This document shows, piece after piece, positions 42,613 to 50,870 of a stretch of DNA of 64,000 bases (positions are counted from its first letter, which is position 1; each line of letters opens with the position of its first letter). The notes under the pieces were generated by a model. That model was not told the origin of the DNA. It made no database searches and saw only the letters and a list, made by a program, of their open reading frames with translations. The DNA is from Carbonactinospora thermoautotrophica (GTDB taxonomy: Bacteria; Actinomycetota; Actinomycetes; Streptomycetales; Carbonactinosporaceae), in the NCBI RefSeq assembly GCF_001543895.1, contig NZ_JYIJ01000011.1:62001-126000 (forward strand), given 5' to 3'. The translations under genes were made by a program, and so were the position numbers.

Positions 42613-43558
42613 GGGTGACCTCCTCGGACGGGTCGGCCGCCTCGGCGACGCCGAGACGGCGGGCGAGCTCGGCGAGCAGCGCGGGAGCGTCGACGACGAG
42701 ACCGAGGTCGGCCATGGCGGTCATGGGGCAGGAGGGATCGGTGTTCACGGACACCACGTGTTTCGGCTCCCCGAGGCCGCCGATGTGCTGGGCGGCGCCG
42801 GACACGCCGAACGCGATGTACAGGTCGGGGTTCACGACGACCCCGGTGGTGCCGATCTGCCGGTCGTACCCGGTCCACCCGGCGTCGGTGGCGACGCGGG
42901 TCGCGCCCATGGACGCACCCAGCGCCGCGGCCACCGCCGCCAGCAACCGGAAGGTCGCCGCGCCGTCCGCCCCGGGCGGGACGAGACCGGCGCCTCCGCC
43001 GAGTATCCGGGGGGCCTCCGCGAGGTCCATCGTCTCCGGCTCGGGTTCGAGGACCGCCTCGACCTCGGCGTCCCGGACGCCCGCGGGGACGTCCACGGCG
43101 AGCGCCTCGACGGTCGGCTGGGCGGTCACCGGCTCGGCCCCACGGACCCCCGGCACCAGCGTCGCCACGAACGGGCCGTCGCAGCGCAGGTCCAGTCCGA
43201 CACGATCGCCGTACCGCACGACCGTGGCACCGGTGTCGTGGACGGCGACGGCGCCTGCGAGGAGCGGACGGTCGAGCGCGGCGGCGAGACGTGGCGCGAG
43301 GTCACGACCGTCGGGGGAAGCCGGCAGGACGACCACGTCCTCGCGGCGGAGCATCGGGGCGAGCGCGGCCGCCCACGTGCCGGGCGCGAACCCTTTCAGT
43401 TCGACGCAGCGCACCTCCGTCGCCGTGGTCAGCTGGGCCGCGCCGTCGTCCGTGCCGCTGCCGGCGAGCAGCACGCGGCCGCCTGCCTCGGCCGTCACCT
43501 CGTCCGCCCCGAGCGGCAGCCGGCCGTCACGTACGGGGACCACACCGACAAAAGTCAC
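42605..43558 (-). CDS. Electron transfer flavoprotein (ETF) alpha subunit, mycofactocin-associated
   Basis: A 317-residue ETF alpha-type protein. The FAD-binding C-terminal domain is clear: APRILGGGAGLVPPGADGAATFRLLAAVAAALGASMGATRVATDAGW, QIGTTGVVVNPDLYIAFGVSGAAQHIGGLGEPKHVVSVNTDPSCPMTAMADLGLVVDA. The GTG at 43558 overlaps the OYE2 stop as GTGA. The ETF beta gene is separated from it by FixC and FixX rather than adjacent, an unusual order. As part of the mft operon it probably accepts electrons from mycofactocinol-linked enzymes or from the two OYE flavoproteins. Confidence 0.88.
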   Translation of the reverse strand: MTFVGVVPVRDGRLPLGADEVTAEAGGRVLLAGSGTDDGAAQLTTATEVRCVELKGFAPGTWAAALAPMLRREDVVVLPASPDGRDLAPRLAAALDRPLLAGAVAVHDTGATVVRYGDRVGLDLRCDGPFVATLVPGVRGAEPVTAQPTVEALAVDVPAGVRDAEVEAVLEPEPETMDLAEAPRILGGGAGLVPPGADGAATFRLLAAVAAALGASMGATRVATDAGWTGYDRQIGTTGVVVNPDLYIAFGVSGAAQHIGGLGEPKHVVSVNTDPSCPMTAMADLGLVVDAPALLAELARRLGVAEAADPSEEVTHA

Positions 43559-45516
43559 AGCGCCACCCCCACTCGGTAACCTTCGACGACGGCGGCGTGC
43601 GCCCGGCGCGGCGCCAGGCAGTCGCCGACGCGGTGCACCTCGAGCCCGCTGCCTTTGAGGGCGTGCCAGAGCGCGTCCTCCGGCTGCTGGTGCACGGCGC
43701 ACACGGTCCAGTCACAGCGCACTTGGCGGGTCTCCCCCGTCGGGTGGTACAGGACGTCGAGCACGATCCCGTCGCCTTCGGCGCGGGCGCCCACGATGAC
43801 GCTGTCGGTGGTCTGGGTGATCCCCTTGGCGTGAGCTCGCACGTTCCAGGTCTCCATGTCGAGGGTGACGCCGAGGTCCTGGCCGACGACCATGCCGGGG
43901 GTCATGATCTCGACCGTGCAGCCGCGGTCGGCGAGCAGTTCGGCGACCGACGTCGCCTGGTGGAAGCCCAGCTCATCGAACACGACCACCCGCCCGGACG
44001 GCTCCGCCCGGCCCTCGAGGACGTCCCGGACGTCCACGACCCGGGCCAGGTCCCCGGCCCACCAGGGGCGTTGCGGGCGTGCGCCGGTGGCGACGACGAC
44101 GGCGTCGGGTCGTTCGGCGAGGACCGCATCGGCGTCGGCCTCGACACCGGTGCGTATCTCCACACCCAGGCGGGCGCACTCCGCGGCGAGATTGCGGACG
44201 AGGTCGAGGAACTCCGCGCGTGACGGCACGCTCGCGGCCGTCGCCACCTGCCCGCCGGTGCGGTGCTCGCGTTCGAGCACTGTGACCCGGTGGCCGTTGC
44301 GGGCCGCTGCCGCCGCGGCCTGCAGGCCACCGGGGCCCGCCCCCACGACGACCACCCGGCGACCGCGCAGCCGCGGGGTCGGCACCGGCCGCGCCTCCCG
44401 GCCGGTACGGGGATTCTCGATGCAGCCGAGCCACCGGTTGAGCCCCATGCGCCCCACGCACTCCTGGTTGCAGGACAGGCAGGTGCGGATCTCGGTGGGT
44501 CTGCCGGCACGCGCCTTGGCGACGAAGTCGGGGTCGGCGATCTGGCCGCGCACCACGCCCACCAGGTCGCAGTGTCCCTCGGCGAGCGCCCGGTCGGCCT
44601 GCAGCGGGTCCTTGAACCGGCCCACCCCGATGACCGGGAGGCGTACGGCCTTGCGGATCGCGCTGGGGATGAACAGCGCGTAGCCCGGGGGGATGTGCAT
44701 GGACGCTTCGATCATGTACAGGGTCGCGGTCGCCACCCCGATCGAAGTGTTGATGTAGTCGACCTTCCCGGTCGCCTCGACCAGCCGCGCGATCCCGACC
44801 GCCTCGTCGATGGTCGTGCCGCCTTCGATGAGTTCGTCGCCGCAGATGCGCACGCCAAGGGCCCGATGCGGGCCGATCGCCTCCCGGACCGCGTCGATGA
44901 TCTCGAGAAGGATGCGGGCGCGGTTCTCCAGCGACCCGCCGTACGCGTCGGTCCTGCGGTTGGTCGCCGGGGAGAGGAAGCCGCGCACGATCGAGGAGTG
45001 CGAGCACTGCAGCTCCACCCCGTCGAAGCCGCCCTCGGCGCAGTGGCCGGCCACGGTGCCGTACCCGGCGACGATCTCCCGGATCTCGTGCAGCTCGACG
45101 GCCTTGGGCACCTCACGGAACATCGGGTCGGGCACCGGGGAGGGTGCCCAGACCGGCAGCCGCGAGTACATGCTCGACGCCTGGCCGCCGTTGTGGTTGA
45201 TCTGGGCGAAGATCGGCACGCCGTGACGGTGCACGCGTTCGGTGATGCGCCGGTATCCGGGCACCACCGACGGGTGGAAGCCGTGGATGAGCTTCTCGTA
45301 CGGCCAGTCGGTCGGATGGGTGGAGTGCTCCTCGGTGATGATCAGCCCGGCACCCCCGGCGGCGCGCGCCTCGTAGTACGCGGCGTGCTGCTCCGAGGGG
45401 TGCCCGTCCTCGGCGTAGTTGGTGAGGTGGGCCGAGAACACGATGCGGTTCCGGACTGTCACCGGGCCGATCCGCAACGGTTTGAACAGGTACCGGTAAC
45501 GGCCGCCGGCGCTCAC
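43555..45516 (-). CDS. FadH/OYE-family flavoprotein oxidoreductase, mycofactocin-associated (second copy)
   Basis: A 653-residue multidomain flavoprotein of the 2,4-dienoyl-CoA reductase type. Residues 1-350 form an FMN TIM barrel (LFKPLRIGPVTVRNRIVFSAHLTNYAEDG, FDGVELQCSHSSIVRGFLSPATNRRTDAYGG). An iron-sulfur cluster motif follows: CLSCNQECVGRMGLNRWLGC. Then an FAD/NAD domain opens with GRRVVVVGAGPGGLQAAAAAARNGHRVTVLE. The GTG start overlaps the preceding OYE gene as GTGA. Two such proteins are a recognised accompaniment of mycofactocin loci. The substrate is unknown. It may oxidise or reduce the cofactor or feed ETF. Confidence 0.87.
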   Translation of the reverse strand: MSAGGRYRYLFKPLRIGPVTVRNRIVFSAHLTNYAEDGHPSEQHAAYYEARAAGGAGLIITEEHSTHPTDWPYEKLIHGFHPSVVPGYRRITERVHRHGVPIFAQINHNGGQASSMYSRLPVWAPSPVPDPMFREVPKAVELHEIREIVAGYGTVAGHCAEGGFDGVELQCSHSSIVRGFLSPATNRRTDAYGGSLENRARILLEIIDAVREAIGPHRALGVRICGDELIEGGTTIDEAVGIARLVEATGKVDYINTSIGVATATLYMIEASMHIPPGYALFIPSAIRKAVRLPVIGVGRFKDPLQADRALAEGHCDLVGVVRGQIADPDFVAKARAGRPTEIRTCLSCNQECVGRMGLNRWLGCIENPRTGREARPVPTPRLRGRRVVVVGAGPGGLQAAAAAARNGHRVTVLEREHRTGGQVATAASVPSRAEFLDLVRNLAAECARLGVEIRTGVEADADAVLAERPDAVVVATGARPQRPWWAGDLARVVDVRDVLEGRAEPSGRVVVFDELGFHQATSVAELLADRGCTVEIMTPGMVVGQDLGVTLDMETWNVRAHAKGITQTTDSVIVGARAEGDGIVLDVLYHPTGETRQVRCDWTVCAVHQQPEDALWHALKGSGLEVHRVGDCLAPRRAHAAVVEGYRVGVAL

Positions 45517-47495
45517 CGCACACCTCCTGCCACGAACTCGACACGGCGGTCGTGCCCCGCGCCGACGGCCAGCGCGACGCGGCGTCCCTCCAACACCGCC
45601 TCGTGCACCGTGCGCGGTGCCACGCAGTCACCGGCTCGGGGGGTGCCCGGCCGGGCCAGGTAGAGCGTCTCTTCGGGCAACCGGTGCCCGCAGTCGACGA
45701 GCAACGCGCACGGCAGCTCGCGCCGCTCGCCCGTCCAGCGATCCTCGACGAGGACGTGCCCGGGCTCGACGGACCGCAGCAGGGACCGCAGTTCGCGTCG
45801 CACCCCGGCCCGCACCAGCCGCACGTTGGCGTCGGCGAGGTCGCCGGTGAGTGACAGCTGGGTGCCGACGACCTGGTCCTGCGTGACGATCGCGGTGTCC
45901 CTGCCGTGCGCGGCGAGCAACTCCGCGACGGCCACGCCCACCGGGCCGCCGACCGGGTCGTGGACGACGACCGGCCCGTCCGGCAGCAGGTCCCACCGAT
46001 CCTGCTCGACGGCGGCTAGCAGGTCGACCGAAGTCCGCACACAGGCGTCCGGATGCACGGCGTACGGGCGCGGGCCGTCGACCGAACCCGTCGCGAGCAC
46101 GACCGCGGTCCCCTCGGCGGCGGCGGCGTCGAGGTCGTCCACGGTGACTTCCACGCCCAGCCGCACGGTGACGCCGAGCCGCCGTACCTCCTCCTCCAGC
46201 CAGTCGGCGAACGCGGCGAGCGAGGAGCGGCCGTGGGCGACGGCCGCGAGACGCAGCATGCCGCCCAGCCGGTGCGACCGCTCGGCGATCGTCACCGTGT
46301 GCCCGCGCGACGCGAGCACCCGCGCCGCCTCCAGCCCGGCCGGGCCGCCGCCGACGACCAGCACACGCCGGGAGACGGCGTCGCGTCCCTCGACCGGAGG
46401 GTCTTCGGTCTCGTGCCCGCTGCGCGGCTCCCCGACGCAGGTGACGATCGGGTTGCGGTTGTCCCGGACCCGACAGGTCTGGTTGCACCGAGTGCAGGGC
46501 CGCACCCGCCAGGGTGTGCCGGCTCGCACCTTGGCGACGAGTTCGGGGTCCGCGATCTGTGCGCGCGTCATCTCGACCAGGTCGGCCACCCCGTCGGCGA
46601 GCGCCTGCTCGGCCTGCGCCGGGTCGACCACGCTGCCCTGCAGGACGACCGGGACACGACCTGCGACGGCGGCACGGATGCCGCGGCACAGCTCCATGTT
46701 GAACCCCGGTTCGGTGTGCAGGTCCGGTCGCGTCGCCGACACCGAGTAGATCGACCCGCGGACGACCACGATGTAGTCGACGAGGCCGGCGAGCGCGACC
46801 GCCTGCTCGGCGGCTTGTTCCGGGGTGACACCCGCCCACGGGGCCAACTCGTCGCAGCACAGCCGCAAGCCCAGTACGCGGTCCTCGCCGAGCGCGGCGC
46901 GTACCGCGGTGAGCACCTCACGGGTCAGCCGCAGCCGGTCGGTGCCGTACTCGTCGGAGCGGTGGTTGGTGAGCCCGGAGTGGAACTGGCGGAGCAGCGA
47001 GTGCTGCCCGGCGTTGACCTCCACGCCGTCGAGCCCGGAACGCGCGGCGAGCGCCGCGGCCTCGGCGAATCCCGCGACGAGCGCCTCGATCTCGGGCTGC
47101 TCCATCTCCATCGGCATCTCCCGCGACGCCGCGTCCGGCACCCGCGACGGGGCCCACAGGGCGGCCTGCGAGTACGCGCTCGAGCCCTGCAGCCCCGCGT
47201 GGCCGAGGCCGGCCAGGACCACCGCCCCCCGCGTCCGGCAGGCTTCGGCGACAGCCGCCCAGCCCGGACCGCAGTCGGCGGCGAGCGGCGCCCGCTCGTA
47301 CGGCCAGTCGGATTCGTGCACGCTCGCCGTCTCGGTGACGATGATCCCCGCCCCGCCGGCGGCACGCCGCGCGTAGTACGCGACATGCCGGTCGCCGATG
47401 GCCCGGCGGCGGGCGAGGTTCGTCTCGTGCGGCCCGAAGAGCACACGGCTCGGTGCGGTCCGGCCACGTAGCTCGAACGTCTCCGTCAGCAGCAC
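45513..47495 (-). CDS. FadH/OYE-family flavoprotein oxidoreductase, mycofactocin-associated (first copy)
   Basis: A 660-residue relative of the next gene downstream, with the same three-part build. The FMN barrel starts LLTETFELRGRTAPSRVLFGPHETNLA and includes LDGVEVNAGQHSLLRQFHSGLTNHRSDEYG. The cluster motif is CTRCNQTCRVRDNRNPIVTC. The FAD domain starts RRVLVVGGGPAGLEAARVLASRGHTVTIAE. I place the start at GTG 47495, five bases after AGGAG, 11 bases from the mftC stop. Barrel active-site loops differ between the two copies, so they may act on different substrates or form a heteromer. Function is unproven. Confidence 0.87.
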   Translation of the reverse strand: MLLTETFELRGRTAPSRVLFGPHETNLARRRAIGDRHVAYYARRAAGGAGIIVTETASVHESDWPYERAPLAADCGPGWAAVAEACRTRGAVVLAGLGHAGLQGSSAYSQAALWAPSRVPDAASREMPMEMEQPEIEALVAGFAEAAALAARSGLDGVEVNAGQHSLLRQFHSGLTNHRSDEYGTDRLRLTREVLTAVRAALGEDRVLGLRLCCDELAPWAGVTPEQAAEQAVALAGLVDYIVVVRGSIYSVSATRPDLHTEPGFNMELCRGIRAAVAGRVPVVLQGSVVDPAQAEQALADGVADLVEMTRAQIADPELVAKVRAGTPWRVRPCTRCNQTCRVRDNRNPIVTCVGEPRSGHETEDPPVEGRDAVSRRVLVVGGGPAGLEAARVLASRGHTVTIAERSHRLGGMLRLAAVAHGRSSLAAFADWLEEEVRRLGVTVRLGVEVTVDDLDAAAAEGTAVVLATGSVDGPRPYAVHPDACVRTSVDLLAAVEQDRWDLLPDGPVVVHDPVGGPVGVAVAELLAAHGRDTAIVTQDQVVGTQLSLTGDLADANVRLVRAGVRRELRSLLRSVEPGHVLVEDRWTGERRELPCALLVDCGHRLPEETLYLARPGTPRAGDCVAPRTVHEAVLEGRRVALAVGAGHDRRVEFVAGGVR

Positions 47496-47506
47496 CGCGT
47501 CTCCTG

Positions 47507-48706
47507 TCAGACCAGTCCGGCGAGCGGGCTCGCGTCGCAGGCGCGATCCGGGCGGCGGGCCGGCATGCCGAGGAGGACCGGCTCGGCGCGCACCGGCCCG
47601 CGGTGCGAGTGGTCCTGGCTCGGCCGCGGCGCGGTGCCCGCTGCCACGGAGGCGAGGGCTCGCTCGCCGTGTCCTTGCACGCACTCCGGATCCGGGCCGT
47701 CCAGCGGCAGCCCGGTGAAGAACTTCGCCGCCATGCAACCGCCCCGGCAGGCGTCGAACGCGGGGCAGCGCGTGCACGCCCCGCCCGTCTGCGGGCGGCG
47801 CAGCTGCGCGAACAACGAGGACTCCCGCCACACCCGGGTGAACCCGCCCGGTTCGCGGACGTTGCCGGCCAGGAACGCCTCGTGGATGGTGAACGGGCAG
47901 GCGTACACGTCCCCCACCGGGTCGATCAGGCACACCACGCGTCCGGCGCCGCACAGGTTGAGCCCGGGCAGCGGTTCGCCGTACGCCGACAGGTGGAAGA
48001 ACGAGTCGCCGGTGAGGACGTCCTCGCCGTGCTCGAGCAGCCAGTGGTAGAGCACGCGCTGCTGCTCCCCCGTCGGGTGCAGCTCGTGCCACACGTCCGC
48101 GCCGCGCCCTGAGGGGCGCAGCCGGGTGAGCCGCAGCTGCGCGCCGTACCGGTCCGCGAGCGCCTTGAACGCGTCCAGCTGCGTCACGTTGTGCCGGGTC
48201 ACCACCACGGAGATCTTGAAGCCGCGGAACCCGGCGGCGGCGAGGTTCTCCATCGCCTGCACCGCCATGGCGAACGACCCGGTGCCGCGCACCGCGTCGT
48301 TGACGTCAGCGGTCGCGCCGTCGATCGATATCTGCACGTCCACGTAGTCGGTCGCGGCCAGCCGCTCGGCCTTCTCCCGCGTCAGGCGCACCCCGTTCGT
48401 GGAGAACTTCACGCCCACGTAGTTCTCGACGGCGTAGTCGAGCAGCTCCCAGAAGTCCGGCCGCACGGTCGGCTCGCCGCCGCCGATGTTCACGTAGAAC
48501 ACCTGCATCTGTCGCAGCTCGTCGATGACCGCACGGCACTCGTCGGTCGTCAGCTCCCGCGGGTCGCGCCGGCCGGAGCTGGACAGGCAGTGCACGCACG
48601 CGAGGTTGCACGCGTACGTCAGCTCCCAGGTCAGGCAGATCGGCGCGTCCAAGCCGTACTGGAAGTGGTCGGCGAGCCGGGCAGGTCCGGGAAGAGTCGC
48701 GCTCAC
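47507..48706 (-). CDS. mftC: Mycofactocin maturase MftC (radical SAM)
   Basis: A 399-residue radical SAM/SPASM enzyme. The radical SAM motif is CNLACVHC with Cys33, Cys37 and Cys40. The SAM-binding GGGEPTVRPDF follows. C-terminal SPASM cysteines are seen in CLIDPVGDVYACPF and CTRCPAFDACRGGC. MftC decarboxylates and crosslinks the terminal Val-Tyr of MftA, using the MftB chaperone. It overlaps mftB by 4 bases. The last 40 residues are hydrophilic and unlike the conserved core. Confidence 0.94.
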   Translation of the reverse strand: MSATLPGPARLADHFQYGLDAPICLTWELTYACNLACVHCLSSSGRRDPRELTTDECRAVIDELRQMQVFYVNIGGGEPTVRPDFWELLDYAVENYVGVKFSTNGVRLTREKAERLAATDYVDVQISIDGATADVNDAVRGTGSFAMAVQAMENLAAAGFRGFKISVVVTRHNVTQLDAFKALADRYGAQLRLTRLRPSGRGADVWHELHPTGEQQRVLYHWLLEHGEDVLTGDSFFHLSAYGEPLPGLNLCGAGRVVCLIDPVGDVYACPFTIHEAFLAGNVREPGGFTRVWRESSLFAQLRRPQTGGACTRCPAFDACRGGCMAAKFFTGLPLDGPDPECVQGHGERALASVAAGTAPRPSQDHSHRGPVRAEPVLLGMPARRPDRACDASPLAGLV

Positions 48707-48993
48707 GGCGCCACCTCCACTTGTTCGATCATTCCCGACCGGGCGAGATCACCCAGTGCGCGAAGGAACGCCGGGCGGCGCGCCGCCGGAACGCCCGACG
48801 CGGTGAGCGCTGCCTCGACGGAAGGCTGCTGGTCGAGAGCCTCGACGATCTCGACCAGCAGCGGGGACGTGAGGAACGCGAGCCGCCGGTTGCCGAAGTG
48901 GTACGCGAGCGCGCCGAACGGTTCGGGCCGGAGGGCGAGCTGCGGGCTACGGCGGTACGGGCGGCTCGGGTCGAGGTCGTGTTCAGGGGGCAT
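48703..48993 (-). CDS. mftB: Mycofactocin peptide chaperone MftB
   Basis: A 96-residue protein of the RiPP recognition (PqqD-like) class that binds the MftA leader and delivers it to MftC. It has the expected RRSPQLALRPEPFGALAYHFGNRRLAFLTSPLLVEIVEAL core and ends in a helix with the LGDLARSGMIEQ winged-helix end. ATG 48993 is preferred over an upstream in-frame start for size and for AGGAAGGG ahead of it. It lies 38 bases after mftA and overlaps mftC. Confidence 0.92.
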   Translation of the reverse strand: MPPEHDLDPSRPYRRSPQLALRPEPFGALAYHFGNRRLAFLTSPLLVEIVEALDQQPSVEAALTASGVPAARRPAFLRALGDLARSGMIEQVEVAP

Positions 48994-49031
48994 AGCCACC
49001 CTTCCTCTCACGGGATTGCCTGCGGCGCGGA

Positions 49032-49142
49032 TCAGTAGACGCCGCACATCCCGTCGATGGAGACCTCCTCGACCAGCACCTCGTCGAGGACCTCCTCGTG
49101 GTTGGCCGTCGGGATGTTGGCGGACTCGAACTTGGCTGGCAT
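49032..49142 (-). CDS. mftA: Mycofactocin precursor peptide MftA
   Basis: A 36-residue ribosomally made precursor. It begins MPAKFESANIPT and ends VEEVSIDGMCGVY, the invariant MftA C-terminus whose last Val-Tyr pair becomes the redox core of mycofactocin. The acidic middle (HEEVLDEVLVEE) is the leader that MftB binds. ATG 49142 lies about eight bases after GGGAGG. It heads the minus-strand mft operon and is divergent from the methanol dehydrogenase gene. Confidence 0.95.
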   Translation of the reverse strand: MPAKFESANIPTANHEEVLDEVLVEEVSIDGMCGVY

Positions 49143-49508
49143 CTCAACACCTCCCAGTTTTCGGACATCGGAAGGGGAACGGCCATCACGCTCTCACGCA
49201 GGACCGCTCACGCGGACCGTGCGGATGGGCCGACTTGCCCCTGCCCGACCGGGCAGTTGCGACCCGGGCTCGGTCGACAGTTCCCCTGCCCAGGCGGACG
49301 GTTCACGGCACAAGGGCCTTCACCGGCGGGAGGAATCGCTCGTAACCTCCCAGGCACCTCGCGGTAAGCGGCACGACTCCGGTGTTCGGAGGCAGCCGCG
49401 GACACAGGGCGCCCATCAAGCCGCGACGGCAGTCCGGGATTCCGGGACGGAGTCTGGTCCCACTCAGCAGGCGAGGACGGACCACATCACTCGCGGAGAG
49501 GACAACCA
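49143..49508. promoter_or_regulatory. Divergent promoter region of mftA and methanol dehydrogenase
   Basis: This 366-base gap has no gene. It must contain the start sites of both the mycofactocin operon and the methanol dehydrogenase operon. CCCCTGCCC occurs at 49238-49246 and 49283-49291, and CTGCCC-GACC-GGGCAG (49241-49256) is an inverted repeat overlapping the first copy. GGACCG is also repeated near 49201-49220. These are candidate sites for the response regulator encoded at 54510. That link is inference. Confidence 0.5.
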
Positions 49509-50801
49509 ATGAAGGTCGAAGAGCTTCTTAAGCCGTTCCCGATCAAAGAATTCCACCCGTTCCCGCGGGCCCTGCTGGGGCCGGGGGCGTGGGAACTCAT
49601 CGGCCCTGAGGCCAAGAAGCTCGGATTCCGGCGCACGCTCATCGTGACCAGCGGGCTGCGCGGCACCGACATCGTGCACAAGATCAGCGAGTCGCTGAAG
49701 TACCACGGCCTCGAGGTCGTCATCTACGACAAGGTCGAGTCCAACCCCAAGGACTACAACGTCATGGAAGCCGTCGCGCTGTACCAGGAGCACAAGTGCG
49801 ACAGCTTCATCTCCATCGGCGGCGGCTCCAGCCACGACGCGTGTAAGGGCGCGCGGGTCTCCGTGGCCCACGACGGTCGCAACATCAACGAGTTCGAGGG
49901 CTTCAACAAGAGCGAGAACCCGAAGAACCCGCCGCACATCGCCGTCTCGACGACGGCCGGCACCGGCTCGGAGACGTCCTGGGCCTACGTCCTCACCGAC
50001 ACGACGACCGACCCGGACAACCCGCGCAAGTACATCGCCTTCGACGACTCCGTCGTCACCACGCTGGCGATCGACGACCCGACGCTGTACTACGACCTCC
50101 CGATCGACTACACCGCGTACTGCGGCTTCGACGTGATCGCCCACGCCAGCGAGCCGTACGTCTCGCGGCTCAACTTCCAGCCGTCGCTGGGTAACGCGCT
50201 GCACGCGCTCCGGCTCGCGGCCCAGTACCTGCGGGAGGCCACGTGGAACCCGCTGAGCCTCCCCGCGCGCGAGGGCATGATGTACGCGCAGTACATCGCC
50301 GCCCAGGCGTTCAACTCCGGTGGTCTGGGTCTCATCCACTCGATCTCGCACGCGGTCAGCGCGTTCTGGGACACGCACCACGGCCTGAACAACGCGATCG
50401 CGCTGCCTCGGGTGTGGGCGTTCAACATGCCGGTCGCGTACAAGCGGTTCCGTGACATCGCCGAGGCGATGGGCGTGAACACGCACGGCATGACCGACGT
50501 GCAGGCGGCGGACGCCGCCCTCGCCGCGGCCATCCGGCTGCTGCGCGACGTCGGCATCCCGGAGAAGTTCACCGACGTCAAGCAGGACACGTACTCGAAG
50601 AACCGGCTCGGCAAGGGTCCGACGCCGTTCTACGAGAAGAACAAGGAGATCGTCGGGGACGCCGAGACCATCGACCGGCTCACCCGCCACGTGCTCGGCG
50701 ACGGTTGCACGCCGGGCAACCCGAAGGAGGCCACGTTCGAGACGGTGCGCCCGGTGGTCGAGCACTGCATGAACGGCGACCTGGACGACCTGCTCAGCTG
50801 A
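49509..50801 (+). CDS. mno: NDMA-type methanol dehydrogenase (iron alcohol dehydrogenase nicotinoprotein)
   Basis: A 430-residue group III alcohol dehydrogenase. The opening MKVEELLKPFPIKEFHPFPRALLGPGAW matches the methanol:NDMA oxidoreductase of methylotrophic actinomycetes. The NADP-binding motif is FISIGGGSSHDACKG. Metal ligands are expected in CGFDVIAHASEP and in LIHSISHAVSAFWDTHHGLNNA. Such enzymes keep a tightly bound nicotinamide cofactor that must be re-oxidised in place, in vivo by mycofactocin. It converts methanol and other primary alcohols to aldehydes. It is divergent from mftA and first in a four-gene operon. The ribosome site is GAGAGGACAACC. Confidence 0.92.
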   Translation: MKVEELLKPFPIKEFHPFPRALLGPGAWELIGPEAKKLGFRRTLIVTSGLRGTDIVHKISESLKYHGLEVVIYDKVESNPKDYNVMEAVALYQEHKCDSFISIGGGSSHDACKGARVSVAHDGRNINEFEGFNKSENPKNPPHIAVSTTAGTGSETSWAYVLTDTTTDPDNPRKYIAFDDSVVTTLAIDDPTLYYDLPIDYTAYCGFDVIAHASEPYVSRLNFQPSLGNALHALRLAAQYLREATWNPLSLPAREGMMYAQYIAAQAFNSGGLGLIHSISHAVSAFWDTHHGLNNAIALPRVWAFNMPVAYKRFRDIAEAMGVNTHGMTDVQAADAALAAAIRLLRDVGIPEKFTDVKQDTYSKNRLGKGPTPFYEKNKEIVGDAETIDRLTRHVLGDGCTPGNPKEATFETVRPVVEHCMNGDLDDLLS

Positions 50802-50870
50802 CCGTAATCCGGTGGTGGGTCCGGCGCCGCCGTGCGCCGGACCCACCATCCACCACGACGAGGAGGATCC

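Noticed and set aside
40045-43558. Nitrogen-fixation FixABCX complex
   Set aside because: The genes lie inside the mycofactocin operon in an unusual order, and no nif or other nitrogen-fixation gene is nearby.
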